DNA of 64,000 nt from Schlesneria paludicola DSM 18645 (GTDB lineage: Bacteria > Planctomycetota > Planctomycetia > Planctomycetales > Planctomycetaceae), in assembly GCA_945862235.1 (NCBI GenBank), contig CAMAYU010000012.1, positions 1 through 64,000 of the forward strand. The letters run 5' to 3'. The notes under the pieces were generated by a model that made no database searches, was not told where the DNA came from, and saw nothing but the letters and a program-made list of their open reading frames with translations. The translations under genes were made by a program, and so were the position numbers. Below, in pieces: positions 1-8,789 of this stretch (position 1 is the first letter of the stretch; each line of letters opens with the position of its first letter).

Positions 1-189
1 CCAAAACAAAGCGAGAATGGTGCGTCTCGAAGACTCGACGACACCCTACAACTGGCCTCGCTCCAACAAGGCGATGGCCTTGGAGCGACGGCGACCGGGC
101 TTGGTCGTGGTTCCAGCGTCGCGTAGAGTGTTCCGGCTTGGCAATTCTGTCCTGCCAAACTGAGAACGTCCGCTTGAGAGAGAGTCCTC

Positions 190-2403
190 ATGTTCGCCCG
201 TTCTGCCGACTCGCGATCGTTGCTTCCGTTCGTTCAGCCGCGTCGTGACCTGTTGAAGCGGAGCGGATTGGCCGCTTTGACGGGTGGCCTCACGTCGTTG
301 ATGCCCGCCCTCGCGCGGGCCGCGACATCGGAAAACGTGTCCGGTGCGGGAGGCTGCTTCGGGCGGGCGAAGCAAGTCATCCTGTTGTTCCTCGCGGGCG
401 GGCCGCCGCAGCACGAGACCTTCGATCCGAAGCCGCTCGCGCCGGCTGAGATTCGCGGGCCGTTCCGACCGATCCAGACGAACGTGCCCGGCATCGACTT
501 TTGTGAACTGCTACCGCGCACCGCGATGCGTGCCGACAAGCTGGCCGTCATTCGGTCGATGTTCACGAACAACCAGATCCACGGGGGGAGCGGTTATTGG
601 GTGTTGACCGGTCAGCCGATGCTGACCAGCGACGGCGAGAACGCGGCTCCGAGCGACTGGCCGAATCTCGCTTCGATCGTGAAGCGGTTCCGCCCGAGTG
701 ACAAGCTGTCGTCGTTGTCGGCCGTGTCGCTCCCCGAACTCTTCATCGGCAACGGCGGCAACATTGAGGCAGGGCAATTCGGCGGGATCATGGGGCCACA
801 GTGGAGTCCCGAGCTGATCGAGTGCCATCCGGCCGAACCTCACTCACCGTTGGGCGGCCTCTACGCGAGCAAGGTTCCCGCCGATCAGATGCGTCGCCGT
901 GTGACGTTGCTCGATGCGCTCGGCCACTCGTTCGATGCCACGCCGCGCAGTGCGACCGTGCAACTTCACGAAGGACTGCAACGTCAGGCGTTCGAGCTGC
1001 TGACCACCGGCGGCGCGCGTGAGGCATTTCGTTTGGAGGATGAACCCGACCGCGTGCGCGAGCGCTACGGCCGTCATCCCTGGGGCCAGAGCGTGCTGCT
1101 CGCGCGGCGGTTGGTTGAGGCGGGGGTTCGCTTTGTCACGGTGAACTGGCCGCGCGTGGCGGGAGATCGTGGTGTTGATAACCCGCTGTGGGACACGCAC
1201 GCCCGCAACTTCGACCGGATGGAAGACTGCCTCGCACCGCAGTTCGATGTCGGCTTCACGGCGCTGCTCGACGATCTCGAAGAACGCGGGCTGCTCGACG
1301 AAACACTGGTCATTGCGGTCGGTGAGTTTGGTCGCACCCCCAAGGTCAACGCCAACGCGGGACGCGATCACTGGGGCAACGTCTTCAGTTGCGTGCTGGC
1401 GGGAGCGGGCATCTCGGGCGGACAGGTCTACGGTTCGAGTGATCGCGAGGGCGGCTATCCTGCGACCGATCCCGTCAATGCCGGACATCTCGCCGCGACC
1501 GTGTTTCATTTGGTTGGCATCGACACGCACGCGACGTTCCAAGACCGGCAAGGTCGCATCCTGCCAGTGACCGCTGCCGAGCCGCTCTACAAGTTGCTCG
1601 GCGAGGAACCGGCTTCCACCGCGCGACAACCCTCGTCCGGCGACATCGCGTTTGTCCCGCCCTATCACGCGGGACTCCTCGCTCACTCCGACTTCCAACA
1701 AACCACCACGCTGCGCCCGCTCGATGCTCCCGCCAGCCCCAAGAGTTGGCGAGCGGAGGCCACCGGCGGACTGAATGTGCGATTGCTCGACGATGCCCCG
1801 CTTCGCTCAACGATGACTGAACGTAGGCCAGCCTCCTTGGTCCGGCCGGACGAGGGGGGCCGGCCTACAGCAGACACGCTGGCCACCAATCAAACTCACG
1901 CAGCGTTGGGCTTGTGGCCCGCGACCGTCGAACTGCTCCTCGTTCCCACTGTCGTGTCTGCCGTCGTGGCCCAACAGATTCGCGATCCCCAAGCTGGCCG
2001 CTTCACCGCGAAGGCCCTGATCAGCGGAGGCGGCTCCTCGCGCGAGGACTTCGAGCGGCTCTTCGTGAACCAATTCCGTTGCCGTTTGATCTTCTTCCGC
2101 TTCGCTCAACCGACAAAGTCCGCCCGCGATCGAACAGAACTGGCGTCAATGGAGTTCGTCCCAACGTTCAGCGATGGCGAAGGTTCAACCGCAGCACGTC
2201 CCATCTCAGGACAGTCGATTTCACTGGAAGCCCAACTCGCTCCGACGCCCGGTGGGAACTTCACCTTCGGTCTTGGAATCGGTGTCGCCGTGATCGTCGA
2301 ACAAAAGACGACAAATCCGCTCGCACTTCCCGCGAACAACCAATCCGCCTTCGTGCGCCTTCAACGCATCGACCTCAGCTTCGAAGGCTGGCGCATCGGT
2401 TGA
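190..2403 (+). CDS. Tat-exported DUF1501 protein with long C-terminal extension
   Basis: 737 residues. A twin-arginine export signal is visible (RRDLLKR at residues 18-24, then a hydrophobic stretch ending ALARAA). Residues about 55-445 match the DUF1501 family, which has a sulfatase/alkaline-phosphatase-like fold: conserved GEFGRTPKVN, GRDHWGN and a typical His-rich ending. Family members are usually near 430-480 residues, so about 280 C-terminal residues are extra and I do not recognise them. An inverted repeat at 1823-1868 is read through in frame inside this extension (about residues 545-560). DUF1501 proteins usually pair with DUF1549/DUF1553 cytochrome-like proteins in planctomycetes; the partner may lie upstream of the window. 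The enzymatic role of the family is not established. The ATG at 190 directly precedes the signal peptide. Confidence 0.88.
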   Translation: MFARSADSRSLLPFVQPRRDLLKRSGLAALTGGLTSLMPALARAATSENVSGAGGCFGRAKQVILLFLAGGPPQHETFDPKPLAPAEIRGPFRPIQTNVPGIDFCELLPRTAMRADKLAVIRSMFTNNQIHGGSGYWVLTGQPMLTSDGENAAPSDWPNLASIVKRFRPSDKLSSLSAVSLPELFIGNGGNIEAGQFGGIMGPQWSPELIECHPAEPHSPLGGLYASKVPADQMRRRVTLLDALGHSFDATPRSATVQLHEGLQRQAFELLTTGGAREAFRLEDEPDRVRERYGRHPWGQSVLLARRLVEAGVRFVTVNWPRVAGDRGVDNPLWDTHARNFDRMEDCLAPQFDVGFTALLDDLEERGLLDETLVIAVGEFGRTPKVNANAGRDHWGNVFSCVLAGAGISGGQVYGSSDREGGYPATDPVNAGHLAATVFHLVGIDTHATFQDRQGRILPVTAAEPLYKLLGEEPASTARQPSSGDIAFVPPYHAGLLAHSDFQQTTTLRPLDAPASPKSWRAEATGGLNVRLLDDAPLRSTMTERRPASLVRPDEGGRPTADTLATNQTHAALGLWPATVELLLVPTVVSAVVAQQIRDPQAGRFTAKALISGGGSSREDFERLFVNQFRCRLIFFRFAQPTKSARDRTELASMEFVPTFSDGEGSTAARPISGQSISLEAQLAPTPGGNFTFGLGIGVAVIVEQKTTNPLALPANNQSAFVRLQRIDLSFEGWRIG
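1823..1868. repeat. Imperfect inverted repeat inside the DUF1501 gene
   Basis: Two 23-nt arms (1823-1845 and 1846-1868) are complementary at 19 of 23 positions. The element starts GTAGGCC and ends GGCCTAC, resembling the intergenic palindromes of this window. It is translated in frame as a low-complexity Arg/Pro/Gly segment. Confidence 0.7.
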
Positions 2404-2430
2404 AACTCCCGTCGCCACCGGAGAAATGTG

Positions 2431-2552
2431 GAGAGGGCATTTCAAAACTAGCCCGACGCGCAAGCGAGGGCTGCACCATCATCGAAGGCCCAGCCCTCGC
2501 TTGCGCGTCGGGCTGGTTTTTCGAGGCGAAAACAGGTTCTGAAATGCCCTCT
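2431..2552. repeat. Nested inverted repeat between convergent genes
   Basis: Inner arms 2450-2473 and 2491-2514 are perfect 24-nt complements. Outer arms 2433-2448 and 2536-2551 match with one mismatch. It sits between the stop codons of convergent genes and is followed by a T-run on the plus strand (GGTTTTTCG), so it could act as a bidirectional terminator. No other gene is visible in this gap. Confidence 0.8.
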
Positions 2553-2561
2553 ACGCCTCGT

Positions 2562-3308
2562 TCAGCGGGCCTGACGGAGCGAGCGGGTGCATTCCCACAG
2601 CAGCACGGCGGCGGCGGCGGAGACGTTGAGAGACTCCACACGCCCGCTGCCGGGGATGGTGACGAGGCGATCGCAGGCTGCGGCGACTTCATCGGCGAGG
2701 CCGTGCTCCTCGTTCCCCATCACGAGGGCGATGGGCTTGTAACCGGAGACATCTAGGTCGGGATGACCGCCGCGCGTGTCGGCTCCGATCACGGTGTAGT
2801 ACTTGCGCAACTCGTGCGCGAACAAGTCGAGCCGCTTCACCTGAAAGACCTCGACATGATCGAGTCCCCCTTCGGCGACGCGGTACGTCGCTTCGGTCGG
2901 CAGCGCGGCGGAAGGATGATCGGGCAGGATCAACTTCGTCACACCGAAGAACGCCGCCGTGCGAATGATCGCCCCCAAGTTGTGTCCGTTCGAGATGCAG
3001 TCGAGCAGCAGCACCGGCTCGCGCAGACGGCCCCATTCGCGCAGCTCATCGGGGTGAGGCGACTTCAACACGGGTCGATCCACGACGGCCACGATCCCAC
3101 CGTGATGGATCGACCCCGAAATCTTCTCCAACTCCGCCGGTTCGACACAGCGGTAAATCTTCTTCGCCGTCGCCAGTGCCGAACAAATGTTGCCGACGCA
3201 GGGCGCAGTCGCCTCGTCAAAAAACAGTCGCCGGATGGAATTCGGTTTCTTCTCAAACCGCGACCGCACAGCACTCAGCCCGCAGACCGCGAGTTCTTCG
3301 TTACGCAT
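2562..3308 (-). CDS. SpoU/TrmH-family RNA 2'-O-methyltransferase
   Basis: 248 residues, the usual length for a SPOUT RNA methyltransferase with a short N-terminal substrate-binding domain. Residues 1-75 fit that domain (ending SGSIHHGGIVA). The catalytic part carries the three SpoU motifs: NGHNLGAIIRTA with the Asn/Arg pair, LVMGNEEHGL, and PGSGRVESLNVSAAAAVLL. The family transfers a methyl group from SAM to a ribose 2'-OH in tRNA or rRNA in the cytoplasm; the target cannot be read from sequence. Start is the ATG at 3306-3308. It converges on the DUF1501 gene and is followed by the inverted repeat at 2431-2552. Confidence 0.9.
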   Translation of the reverse strand: MRNEELAVCGLSAVRSRFEKKPNSIRRLFFDEATAPCVGNICSALATAKKIYRCVEPAELEKISGSIHHGGIVAVVDRPVLKSPHPDELREWGRLREPVLLLDCISNGHNLGAIIRTAAFFGVTKLILPDHPSAALPTEATYRVAEGGLDHVEVFQVKRLDLFAHELRKYYTVIGADTRGGHPDLDVSGYKPIALVMGNEEHGLADEVAAACDRLVTIPGSGRVESLNVSAAAAVLLWECTRSLRQAR

Positions 3309-3346
3309 ACCGTTTCAATTCCAATCTGTCTGTTTAAATGATCTGT

Positions 3347-3946
3347 CTAAAGTTTGACGGGGAAGAGCGAACGGACGCTGCATGTGAAGCCGGGGATCAC
3401 GCCGCCACCAGTCAGTTCACCGTCTGGTCCAAATTCATCGACAATGCGACCGGGTTGAAAGACTCGCACCGACTTGTTGACCGGGTTGACGACCCACACC
3501 AGACGAACGCCCGCGCTGAGATACTCATCGACCTTCGCTTCGACCTCGTAATAGATGTCGTTGGGTGAGACGACTTCGACAGCCAGATCGGGGGCGATGG
3601 TGATGTAGCCCTCGGGAGGACTTGCAAGACGGTCGGCCCGAATGAACGAGGCATCCGGTTTGCGAACCCGCTCGGGATCGTCGGCATAGCAGCGGTAGCC
3701 GACGCCGTCGCCAAATGCCCAGCCGCCATACTGTCGAGCGAACTCGCGAATCCGGCCAAACACTTCACCACCAACCCAGCCCGAGAGTGCGCCCATATCT
3801 CGCTCCACAAGTTCTCCGTCAACAAGTTCGTAGCGTTCCCCGTTCCGCATTTCCAAGAGTTCGTCGGCAGTGATCGGCGGATCGATGACGGCTGCAAATG
3901 GCGGCGAAGGAGCCATCATCGACCGGGTTTCAAGAACGGCACTCAT
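3347..3946 (-). CDS. Uma2 family (DUF820) restriction-endonuclease-fold protein
   Basis: 199 residues with the Uma2/DUF820 pattern: N-terminal ITADELLEM and ERYELVDGELVE, then VRKPDASFI and DLAVEVVSPND with the Asp/Glu residues of a PD-(D/E)XK-like active site, then EYLSAGVRLVWVVNP. These proteins are common in many copies in cyanobacteria and planctomycetes; a nuclease fold is predicted but the biological role is unknown. Start is the ATG at 3944-3946. It lies 38 bases from the start of the methyltransferase gene on the same strand. No toxin or antitoxin partner was recognised. Confidence 0.88.
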   Translation of the reverse strand: MSAVLETRSMMAPSPPFAAVIDPPITADELLEMRNGERYELVDGELVERDMGALSGWVGGEVFGRIREFARQYGGWAFGDGVGYRCYADDPERVRKPDASFIRADRLASPPEGYITIAPDLAVEVVSPNDIYYEVEAKVDEYLSAGVRLVWVVNPVNKSVRVFQPGRIVDEFGPDGELTGGGVIPGFTCSVRSLFPVKL

Positions 3947-4032
3947 GAGATTTCCTTTGCTGCAATGAAGCGAGCGACCACGAGAAGCGGCATCAATTCA
4001 ACAACTCGTTGCTCAGGTTCGACCATTCATCG

Positions 4033-5535
4033 TCAAGCCAGAATATCCGTGACGACCTTGCCATGCACATCGGTCAGACGGAAGTCGCGGCCTTGGTTGC
4101 GGAAGGTCAGCTTTTCGTGGTTGATGCCGAGCAGGTGCAGGATCGTCGCGTTGAGGTCATGCACGTGGACCGGCTTTTCGGTGATGTTGTAGCTGAAGTC
4201 GTCGGTCTCGCCGTGGACGATGCCCGGTTTGGTTCCGCCGCCGGCCATCCACATCGTGAAGTTGCGCGGGTGGTGGTCGCGGCCGTAGTTGTCCTTCGTC
4301 AGCGTTCCCTGGCTGTAGACCGTGCGGCCGAACTCGCCGCCCCACACGATCAATGTCTCATCGAGCATCCCGCGCTGCTTCAAGTCCTTGATGAGGCCCG
4401 CGCACGGTTGATCGCACGCCTTGACGAGTTGTCGGATCGAACCGGGCAATCCACCGTGATGGTCCCAGCCTCGCAAGAAGACCTGCGTGAAGCGGACGCC
4501 GCGTTCGGCGAGGCGTCGCGCTTGAAGGCAGTTGTAGGCGAACGTGCCCGGCTGAGTGACCTCGTCGCCGTACAGTTCGAGAACATGCTTCGGCTCTTTC
4601 GAGATGTCGGCCAACTCGGGGACGGAGGTTTGCATCCGGTAGGCCATCTCGTACTGCGCGATTCGCGCGGAGATCTCGGGGTCGCCCACTTCCGTCAGTC
4701 GCTGCTGATTCAGTTCGCCGAGGCCGTCCAGCATCTGGCGTCGCGTGTCGGCGGAGACACCCGGCGGGTTGGACAGGTACAGCACAGGATCACCCGATGA
4801 CCGCATCGACACCCCTGCGTGCTTCGTCGGCAAGAATCCCGCCGCCCACATGCGCGAGAACAACGCCTGCGTCTGTCCCCCCTGAGCCAGTCGCGAAATG
4901 AGCACCGTGAACGCGGGCAAGTCCTCATTCGGACTGCCGATCCCGTACGAGAGCCACGCGCCGAGCGACGGCCGGCCGGGGATTTCGCTCCCCGTCGTGA
5001 TGAACGTGATCGCCGGATCGTGATTGATGGCGTCGGTGTTCATCGACTTGATGATGCACATGTCATCGACGCTTCCCGCGAGATGCGGCAGCAGTTCGCT
5101 GACCCATGCCCCATGCTTGCCGTGCTGAGCGAACTTGAAGATCGACGGAGCGATCGGGAACCGAGCCTGCCCCGATGTCATCGTGGTGATTCGCTGGCCA
5201 GCCCGCACCGACTCGGGCAAGTCCTTATCGAAGTACTCGCCGAGCTTCGGCTTGTAGTCCCACAAATCAAGCTGCGACGGCCCGTCCGCCATGAACAGCC
5301 AGATCACCCGCTTGGCCTTCGGCGCGTGATGGTACGCGGGCATCACGCCCTGCGTCCCCATGCCACTCGCCCCCGCCCCGTTTGCAGATGAGGCCCCTCC
5401 TGCCGCAGCCAGATCCCCCGCAAAAATGCTCGGATTCATGCAAGCCCCGAGCGCCACCGCCCCCAGCCCGCAAGCCTGCCTCCCAAAAAAATGCCGCCGA
5501 GTCATCGCCTGCTGATATTCAAGAATCGGGTTCAT
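4033..5535 (-). CDS. Tat-exported DUF1501 protein
   Basis: 500 residues, close to the normal DUF1501 length. The N-terminus has a twin-arginine signal (TRRHFFG at residues 12-18, then [10 protein letters not shown]). Family landmarks: [19 protein letters not shown] near residue 75, [30 protein letters not shown], and a C-terminal [13 protein letters not shown]. The C-terminus ([16 protein letters not shown]) is the usual family ending. Such proteins are typically encoded with a PSCyt/DUF1549/DUF1553 protein; one lies upstream on the same strand (8790-11927), but separated by two unrelated genes. Export across the inner membrane is expected; the substrate is unknown. Start is the ATG at 5533-5535. 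Confidence 0.92.
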   Translation of the reverse strand: MNPILEYQQAMTRRHFFGRQACGLGAVALGACMNPSIFAGDLAAAGGASSANGAGASGMGTQGVMPAYHHAPKAKRVIWLFMADGPSQLDLWDYKPKLGEYFDKDLPESVRAGQRITTMTSGQARFPIAPSIFKFAQHGKHGAWVSELLPHLAGSVDDMCIIKSMNTDAINHDPAITFITTGSEIPGRPSLGAWLSYGIGSPNEDLPAFTVLISRLAQGGQTQALFSRMWAAGFLPTKHAGVSMRSSGDPVLYLSNPPGVSADTRRQMLDGLGELNQQRLTEVGDPEISARIAQYEMAYRMQTSVPELADISKEPKHVLELYGDEVTQPGTFAYNCLQARRLAERGVRFTQVFLRGWDHHGGLPGSIRQLVKACDQPCAGLIKDLKQRGMLDETLIVWGGEFGRTVYSQGTLTKDNYGRDHHPRNFTMWMAGGGTKPGIVHGETDDFSYNITEKPVHVHDLNATILHLLGINHEKLTFRNQGRDFRLTDVHGKVVTDILA

Positions 5536-5578
5536 GTGAGTCTCCTGTCTGAATGGTTTTGATTTAGTCTTATCTTCG

Positions 5579-5630
5579 CCTTGTCCCCTCGCCCCGGCTT
5601 TGCGGGGAGAGGGTGAGGGTGAGGGGTTCT
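5579..5630. repeat. CCCTCACCC/GGGGCGAGG interspersed repeat
   Basis: A short imperfect hairpin with the sequence type CCCCTCGCCCCGG...GGGGAGAGGGTGAGGG. Similar copies occur at 8730-8777, 31459-31506 and 45380-45425, always between genes. Confidence 0.7.
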
Positions 5631-5655
5631 TCTGCTTTTGCAGGTCGCGCGATCA

Positions 5656-5754
5656 GGGGTCAGGTGGTTCAAAGTTCAATTTTCGCGGACAAACCGGTTT
5701 GATCATGGTGGCGGCTGCTGTCCGCGAAAATTGAACTTTGAACCACCTGACCCC
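5656..5754. repeat. Perfect 36-nt inverted repeat (GGGGTCAGGTGG family)
   Basis: Arms 5656-5691 and 5719-5754 are exact reverse complements over 36 nt with a 27-nt loop. The outer part of the arms (GGGGTCAGGTGGTTCAAAGT) recurs in the inverted repeat at 51614-51676. It sits between two minus-strand genes. Confidence 0.9.
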
Positions 5755-5766
5755 GGCTTCCTCGTA

Positions 5767-6405
5767 TTACTCATCTTTGGCACCGGGATCATCGTCTTCC
5801 GGCAATCGTTCCCGCTTGGCTTGTTCGATCACATCACGAAGCCTGTTCGCGGTCTCTCCTCCAAATCGACCAATCCAAGTTTCATCAATCAGTCCGATGT
5901 CGAACATGTCGATCAAGTGCGTCTGATCTTTGGTTCGGTACGAAGTCAGCTTCATGCGCACGAGCGATTCGAGTTGCAGGACTCGGATGCGACCGGTGGC
6001 TTCCGACTCAGTCACGTCGGGAGCGGGGTGCAGGTCTGTTTGCCGAACTCGTTCGTTGGCGAACAAGACGTGAACCGCATCGCGCGCCTTGGCGGTTGGT
6101 CCGTCCAAGTACATCGTCATCGCACCCGAGCGACGAAAGACGAACCCCTGTTTTTCCATCGCCCCCGTCGCTGCATCCAAGTCGGCGCGTCGCAACAGAA
6201 TGTCCACGTCTTTGGTGAATCGGACGGCGGCTTCATCCACCCGAGACACCCAGTTGGCAACCGCGTTGCCACCGATCACGGCGTAAGGAATCTTTGCCGC
6301 GTCGAGTGTCGCAGCCGCACGAATCATTCGCTCAGTGATTTTGTCCACGGCGCGAAACACCCTTTCCAAATCGAACGGCCCGAGTTTGAGTGTTGTTGCG
6401 GTCAT
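5767..6405 (-). CDS. Nucleotidyltransferase-fold protein
   Basis: 212 residues from the ATG at 6403-6405. An upstream extension is possible, but it lacks conservation-like sequence. The segment YAVIGGNAVANWV followed by FTKDVDILL fits the nucleotidyltransferase superfamily (GG/GS loop followed by D-x-D), as in AbiEii/MNT-like proteins. A basic region (LESLVRMKL) and SYRTKDQTHLIDM follow, as in proteins annotated 'nucleotidyltransferase family'. It may transfer a nucleotide to a protein or small molecule, but the usual G[GS]xAxxxH of aminoglycoside enzymes is not clear. No adjacent HEPN antitoxin-type gene was seen. The family is reasonably clear; the substrate is unknown. Confidence 0.7.
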   Translation of the reverse strand: MTATTLKLGPFDLERVFRAVDKITERMIRAAATLDAAKIPYAVIGGNAVANWVSRVDEAAVRFTKDVDILLRRADLDAATGAMEKQGFVFRRSGAMTMYLDGPTAKARDAVHVLFANERVRQTDLHPAPDVTESEATGRIRVLQLESLVRMKLTSYRTKDQTHLIDMFDIGLIDETWIGRFGGETANRLRDVIEQAKRERLPEDDDPGAKDE

Positions 6406-6491
6406 CGAATTGCCTGCTGTGAAGTATCGTCTCGTCGGTCCAAAGCAGCTGCACGTCTCATTTCGTTCCGTCAAACAGGGCCACCCCGACC

Positions 6492-8576
6492 CTACGGCGT
6501 TTTGGCCTGATTCTCTCGGGCCATGTACGACGCGGCGTGAATCTGCAGGCTCAGCGCGGAAATGCTGGTCATCATGACCGGCCCCGCGACGTGACCCTTC
6601 CCCACGGAATTCCAGCTTCCGTTATCGCAGTCATTGGACTTGATCTGGGACTTGATAAGGAACCGCCGGGCGTCGCGATTCCACGTATCCCACTCGGAAC
6701 CGGGCAGGTTGTGCATCACCTGTGTCGCGTAATAGAAAAAGTACGGGTTGCCCTCTGCTCCGGGGAGGTTAGCCATCACGTAGGCTTGGCCTTCGATCAT
6801 GGCTGGCTCAGTGCGTTTCATGCCGCCATATTGATTACAGAGCAATCCGACGGCCGACATGGTGGGCGTTGCTCCCGATTCGGGTGAATACGAAAACAAC
6901 CCGCCCGATTTCCCTTTAGCCACGGATTTGAGAAAGAGCTTGGCTTTCACCAGTGTCTGCGGATTGACCTTCAGCCCGGCCATGTCTCCGCTCTTCAGCG
7001 CCATCAACTGCCATCCGACGACGGATGTATCGCCGACCGTCGAAGGATTGGGGGAGTAGTGCCAGCCTCCCGACGTGTCGTTTTGAGCGTCTTCAATGAA
7101 CGCGATCGCGGCTTGAGCGGGAAGCTGCAGCCGACGGTCCTTGCTCAAGCCATAGGCTTCACACAGTGCGATCGTGGCTAGTCCATGCTCGTACATGCTG
7201 CCGGTCCCCAATTGGCCGGTCTTAGTGTTCTGATTGCGCATCATCCAATTCAGCCCGCGGCTGACGACGCCCTTGCGAGTCCCCGCCGTTTCGTGAGTCT
7301 GCCCGGCGGCGAAGTAGGGGAGCAATCCGAAGGCGGTCGCGGCCATCGGGTATTCTGGGGGAACGGCGACGGGCTCTTTCGACTCTTCGGCCTCTTTCCA
7401 CAGGGGCTTCGTGCAACTCTTATCTTTGCACTGATGAGCAAAGCCTTTGGGGCCGCAGCCCCAACTGCCATCTGTATTTTGGTGTCGTGCCAACCAATTC
7501 ATCGCTCCAGCAGTTGCATCCGCCGAACTCGACTCCTCTAACGACTTCGACTCATTAGAAGCGGGTGGAGCGGGCTTAATGTTCAATATCTTCGCCAATT
7601 CGGTCTTGCGATCCTTCACGCGGCGTTTGACCAGCGGGCTGGTCACGTCCGGTTCCAGTTCCGCATACCACTTGTAGGTCCGGCGTTGGGCCTCCGTCTT
7701 CGCCATTCCCTTCGCGGTTTGAGCCGCCTCCCACCAAGCGTCTGCCACCGCCTGTCGGGAATCGACTTCCGTAGTGACCGCCAGCTCTGCCTTGGCGGCC
7801 GCCTGCCACTTGGGATCCGATCCCTTCGCAAGATATGGCAGCGCTTGCTCCCATTCTCCCTCGAAGATGGCCAGACACACGCCGAACTGAAAGTTCGCCT
7901 GTGGGTCTGCGGGTGCCGTCGCCAACGTTTGTCGCGCTTTCTTCTGCGATCCAAACGCCTGCTCACACTCCTCCACCGCTCCTCGCGTACTGTTGAGCAG
8001 CGTTATGGAAGACTTCGCGTTGAGTTTCTTGGCTGCGGCTTCCGCGAACTCCAATGATCGTTTGGCATCCCCAAACCGTTTCTCGCCGTTCGCCAATTCC
8101 ACCATCGCCACGACATCCTTCACCGCTTGATCCAGTGTTGAGGTCGATTTACAGACCGCGATGAATTCTTCGAGTTGCTTTGATCGTTCGAGGATCGGAT
8201 CGACCTTAAAGGTCTCGGTCAGTTTTTGGATACACTTCCTCAATGTAGCGAGATCACTTTTCTCTCGAATCAAAGGAAGCGCCGCTTGCAGGACGACGTA
8301 AATCTCATCAGATGATGTGGCTGGATCGTCCGCCATCTTCATCAGGTCACGCAACGCCTGCTGCTGCTTCGACGTGTTTGTGGCTTTCGAGAGACCAAGT
8401 GTCTCATCCAACTGCGTCCGAATACTTTTCTGTCGATCGGCGGAGGGGATCGCAACCCGCGAATCGGACGAGTCCTGCCCAGGAACCGCGCCGCCATGAA
8501 TGCCTCCCAGCAGCAGGCAAAGGAAGAGAAAGTAGCGGCAGGCTTTTTGAAAGAAATGGCGAGCCCCGGCGAACAT
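6492..8576 (-). CDS. Secreted prenyltransferase/squalene-cyclase-repeat protein
   Basis: 694 residues from the ATG at 8574-8576, chosen because it is followed directly by a signal peptide (FLFLCLLLGGIHGG). Residues about 30-330 are helical and Ala/Lys-rich with tetratricopeptide-like character. The C-terminal half has alpha/alpha-barrel repeats of the prenyltransferase and squalene oxidase type: ALNWLARHQNTDGSWG-like, LNWMMRNQNTKTGQLG and AIAFIEDAQNDTSGGWHY. A Cys cluster interrupts the first repeat (WGCGPKGFAHQCKDKSC). Planctomycetes encode many such secreted proteins of unknown role; the catalytic DxDD of true cyclases was not seen. The gene lies between the nucleotidyltransferase-like and PSD1 genes on the same strand. 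Confidence 0.8.
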   Translation of the reverse strand: MFAGARHFFQKACRYFLFLCLLLGGIHGGAVPGQDSSDSRVAIPSADRQKSIRTQLDETLGLSKATNTSKQQQALRDLMKMADDPATSSDEIYVVLQAALPLIREKSDLATLRKCIQKLTETFKVDPILERSKQLEEFIAVCKSTSTLDQAVKDVVAMVELANGEKRFGDAKRSLEFAEAAAKKLNAKSSITLLNSTRGAVEECEQAFGSQKKARQTLATAPADPQANFQFGVCLAIFEGEWEQALPYLAKGSDPKWQAAAKAELAVTTEVDSRQAVADAWWEAAQTAKGMAKTEAQRRTYKWYAELEPDVTSPLVKRRVKDRKTELAKILNIKPAPPASNESKSLEESSSADATAGAMNWLARHQNTDGSWGCGPKGFAHQCKDKSCTKPLWKEAEESKEPVAVPPEYPMAATAFGLLPYFAAGQTHETAGTRKGVVSRGLNWMMRNQNTKTGQLGTGSMYEHGLATIALCEAYGLSKDRRLQLPAQAAIAFIEDAQNDTSGGWHYSPNPSTVGDTSVVGWQLMALKSGDMAGLKVNPQTLVKAKLFLKSVAKGKSGGLFSYSPESGATPTMSAVGLLCNQYGGMKRTEPAMIEGQAYVMANLPGAEGNPYFFYYATQVMHNLPGSEWDTWNRDARRFLIKSQIKSNDCDNGSWNSVGKGHVAGPVMMTSISALSLQIHAASYMARENQAKTP

Positions 8577-8729
8577 GAGCGTTTGTCTTTCAATTGGAAG
8601 CGGGGTGGTAGGGCGACCGGGTTGCAGTGCAGCACAAGGGAAGGGGGCCGATGATACCAAACGGAATCCGCCTCTTGTTATTCCAACTCGCAAACATCCA
8701 ATACGATAGCTGGGCTACTCCGAACACAA

Positions 8730-8777
8730 GACCCCTTCACCCTCACCCCTCCAAGACGAGGGGACAAGGCGAAGGCG
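8730..8777. repeat. CCCTCACCC-type interspersed repeat
   Basis: Copy of the short GC-rich element also present at 5579-5630 (opposite orientation), 31459-31506 and 45380-45425. It lies downstream of the PSD1 gene stop codon. Confidence 0.6.
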
Positions 8778-8789
8778 GACGAGAAAGCT

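Noticed and set aside
2-163. Open frame of 53 codons at the left edge ending TGA at 161-163 on the plus strand
   Set aside because: It could be the tail of an upstream gene, but no recognised domain is visible and another frame is also open to about 125, so it was not called.
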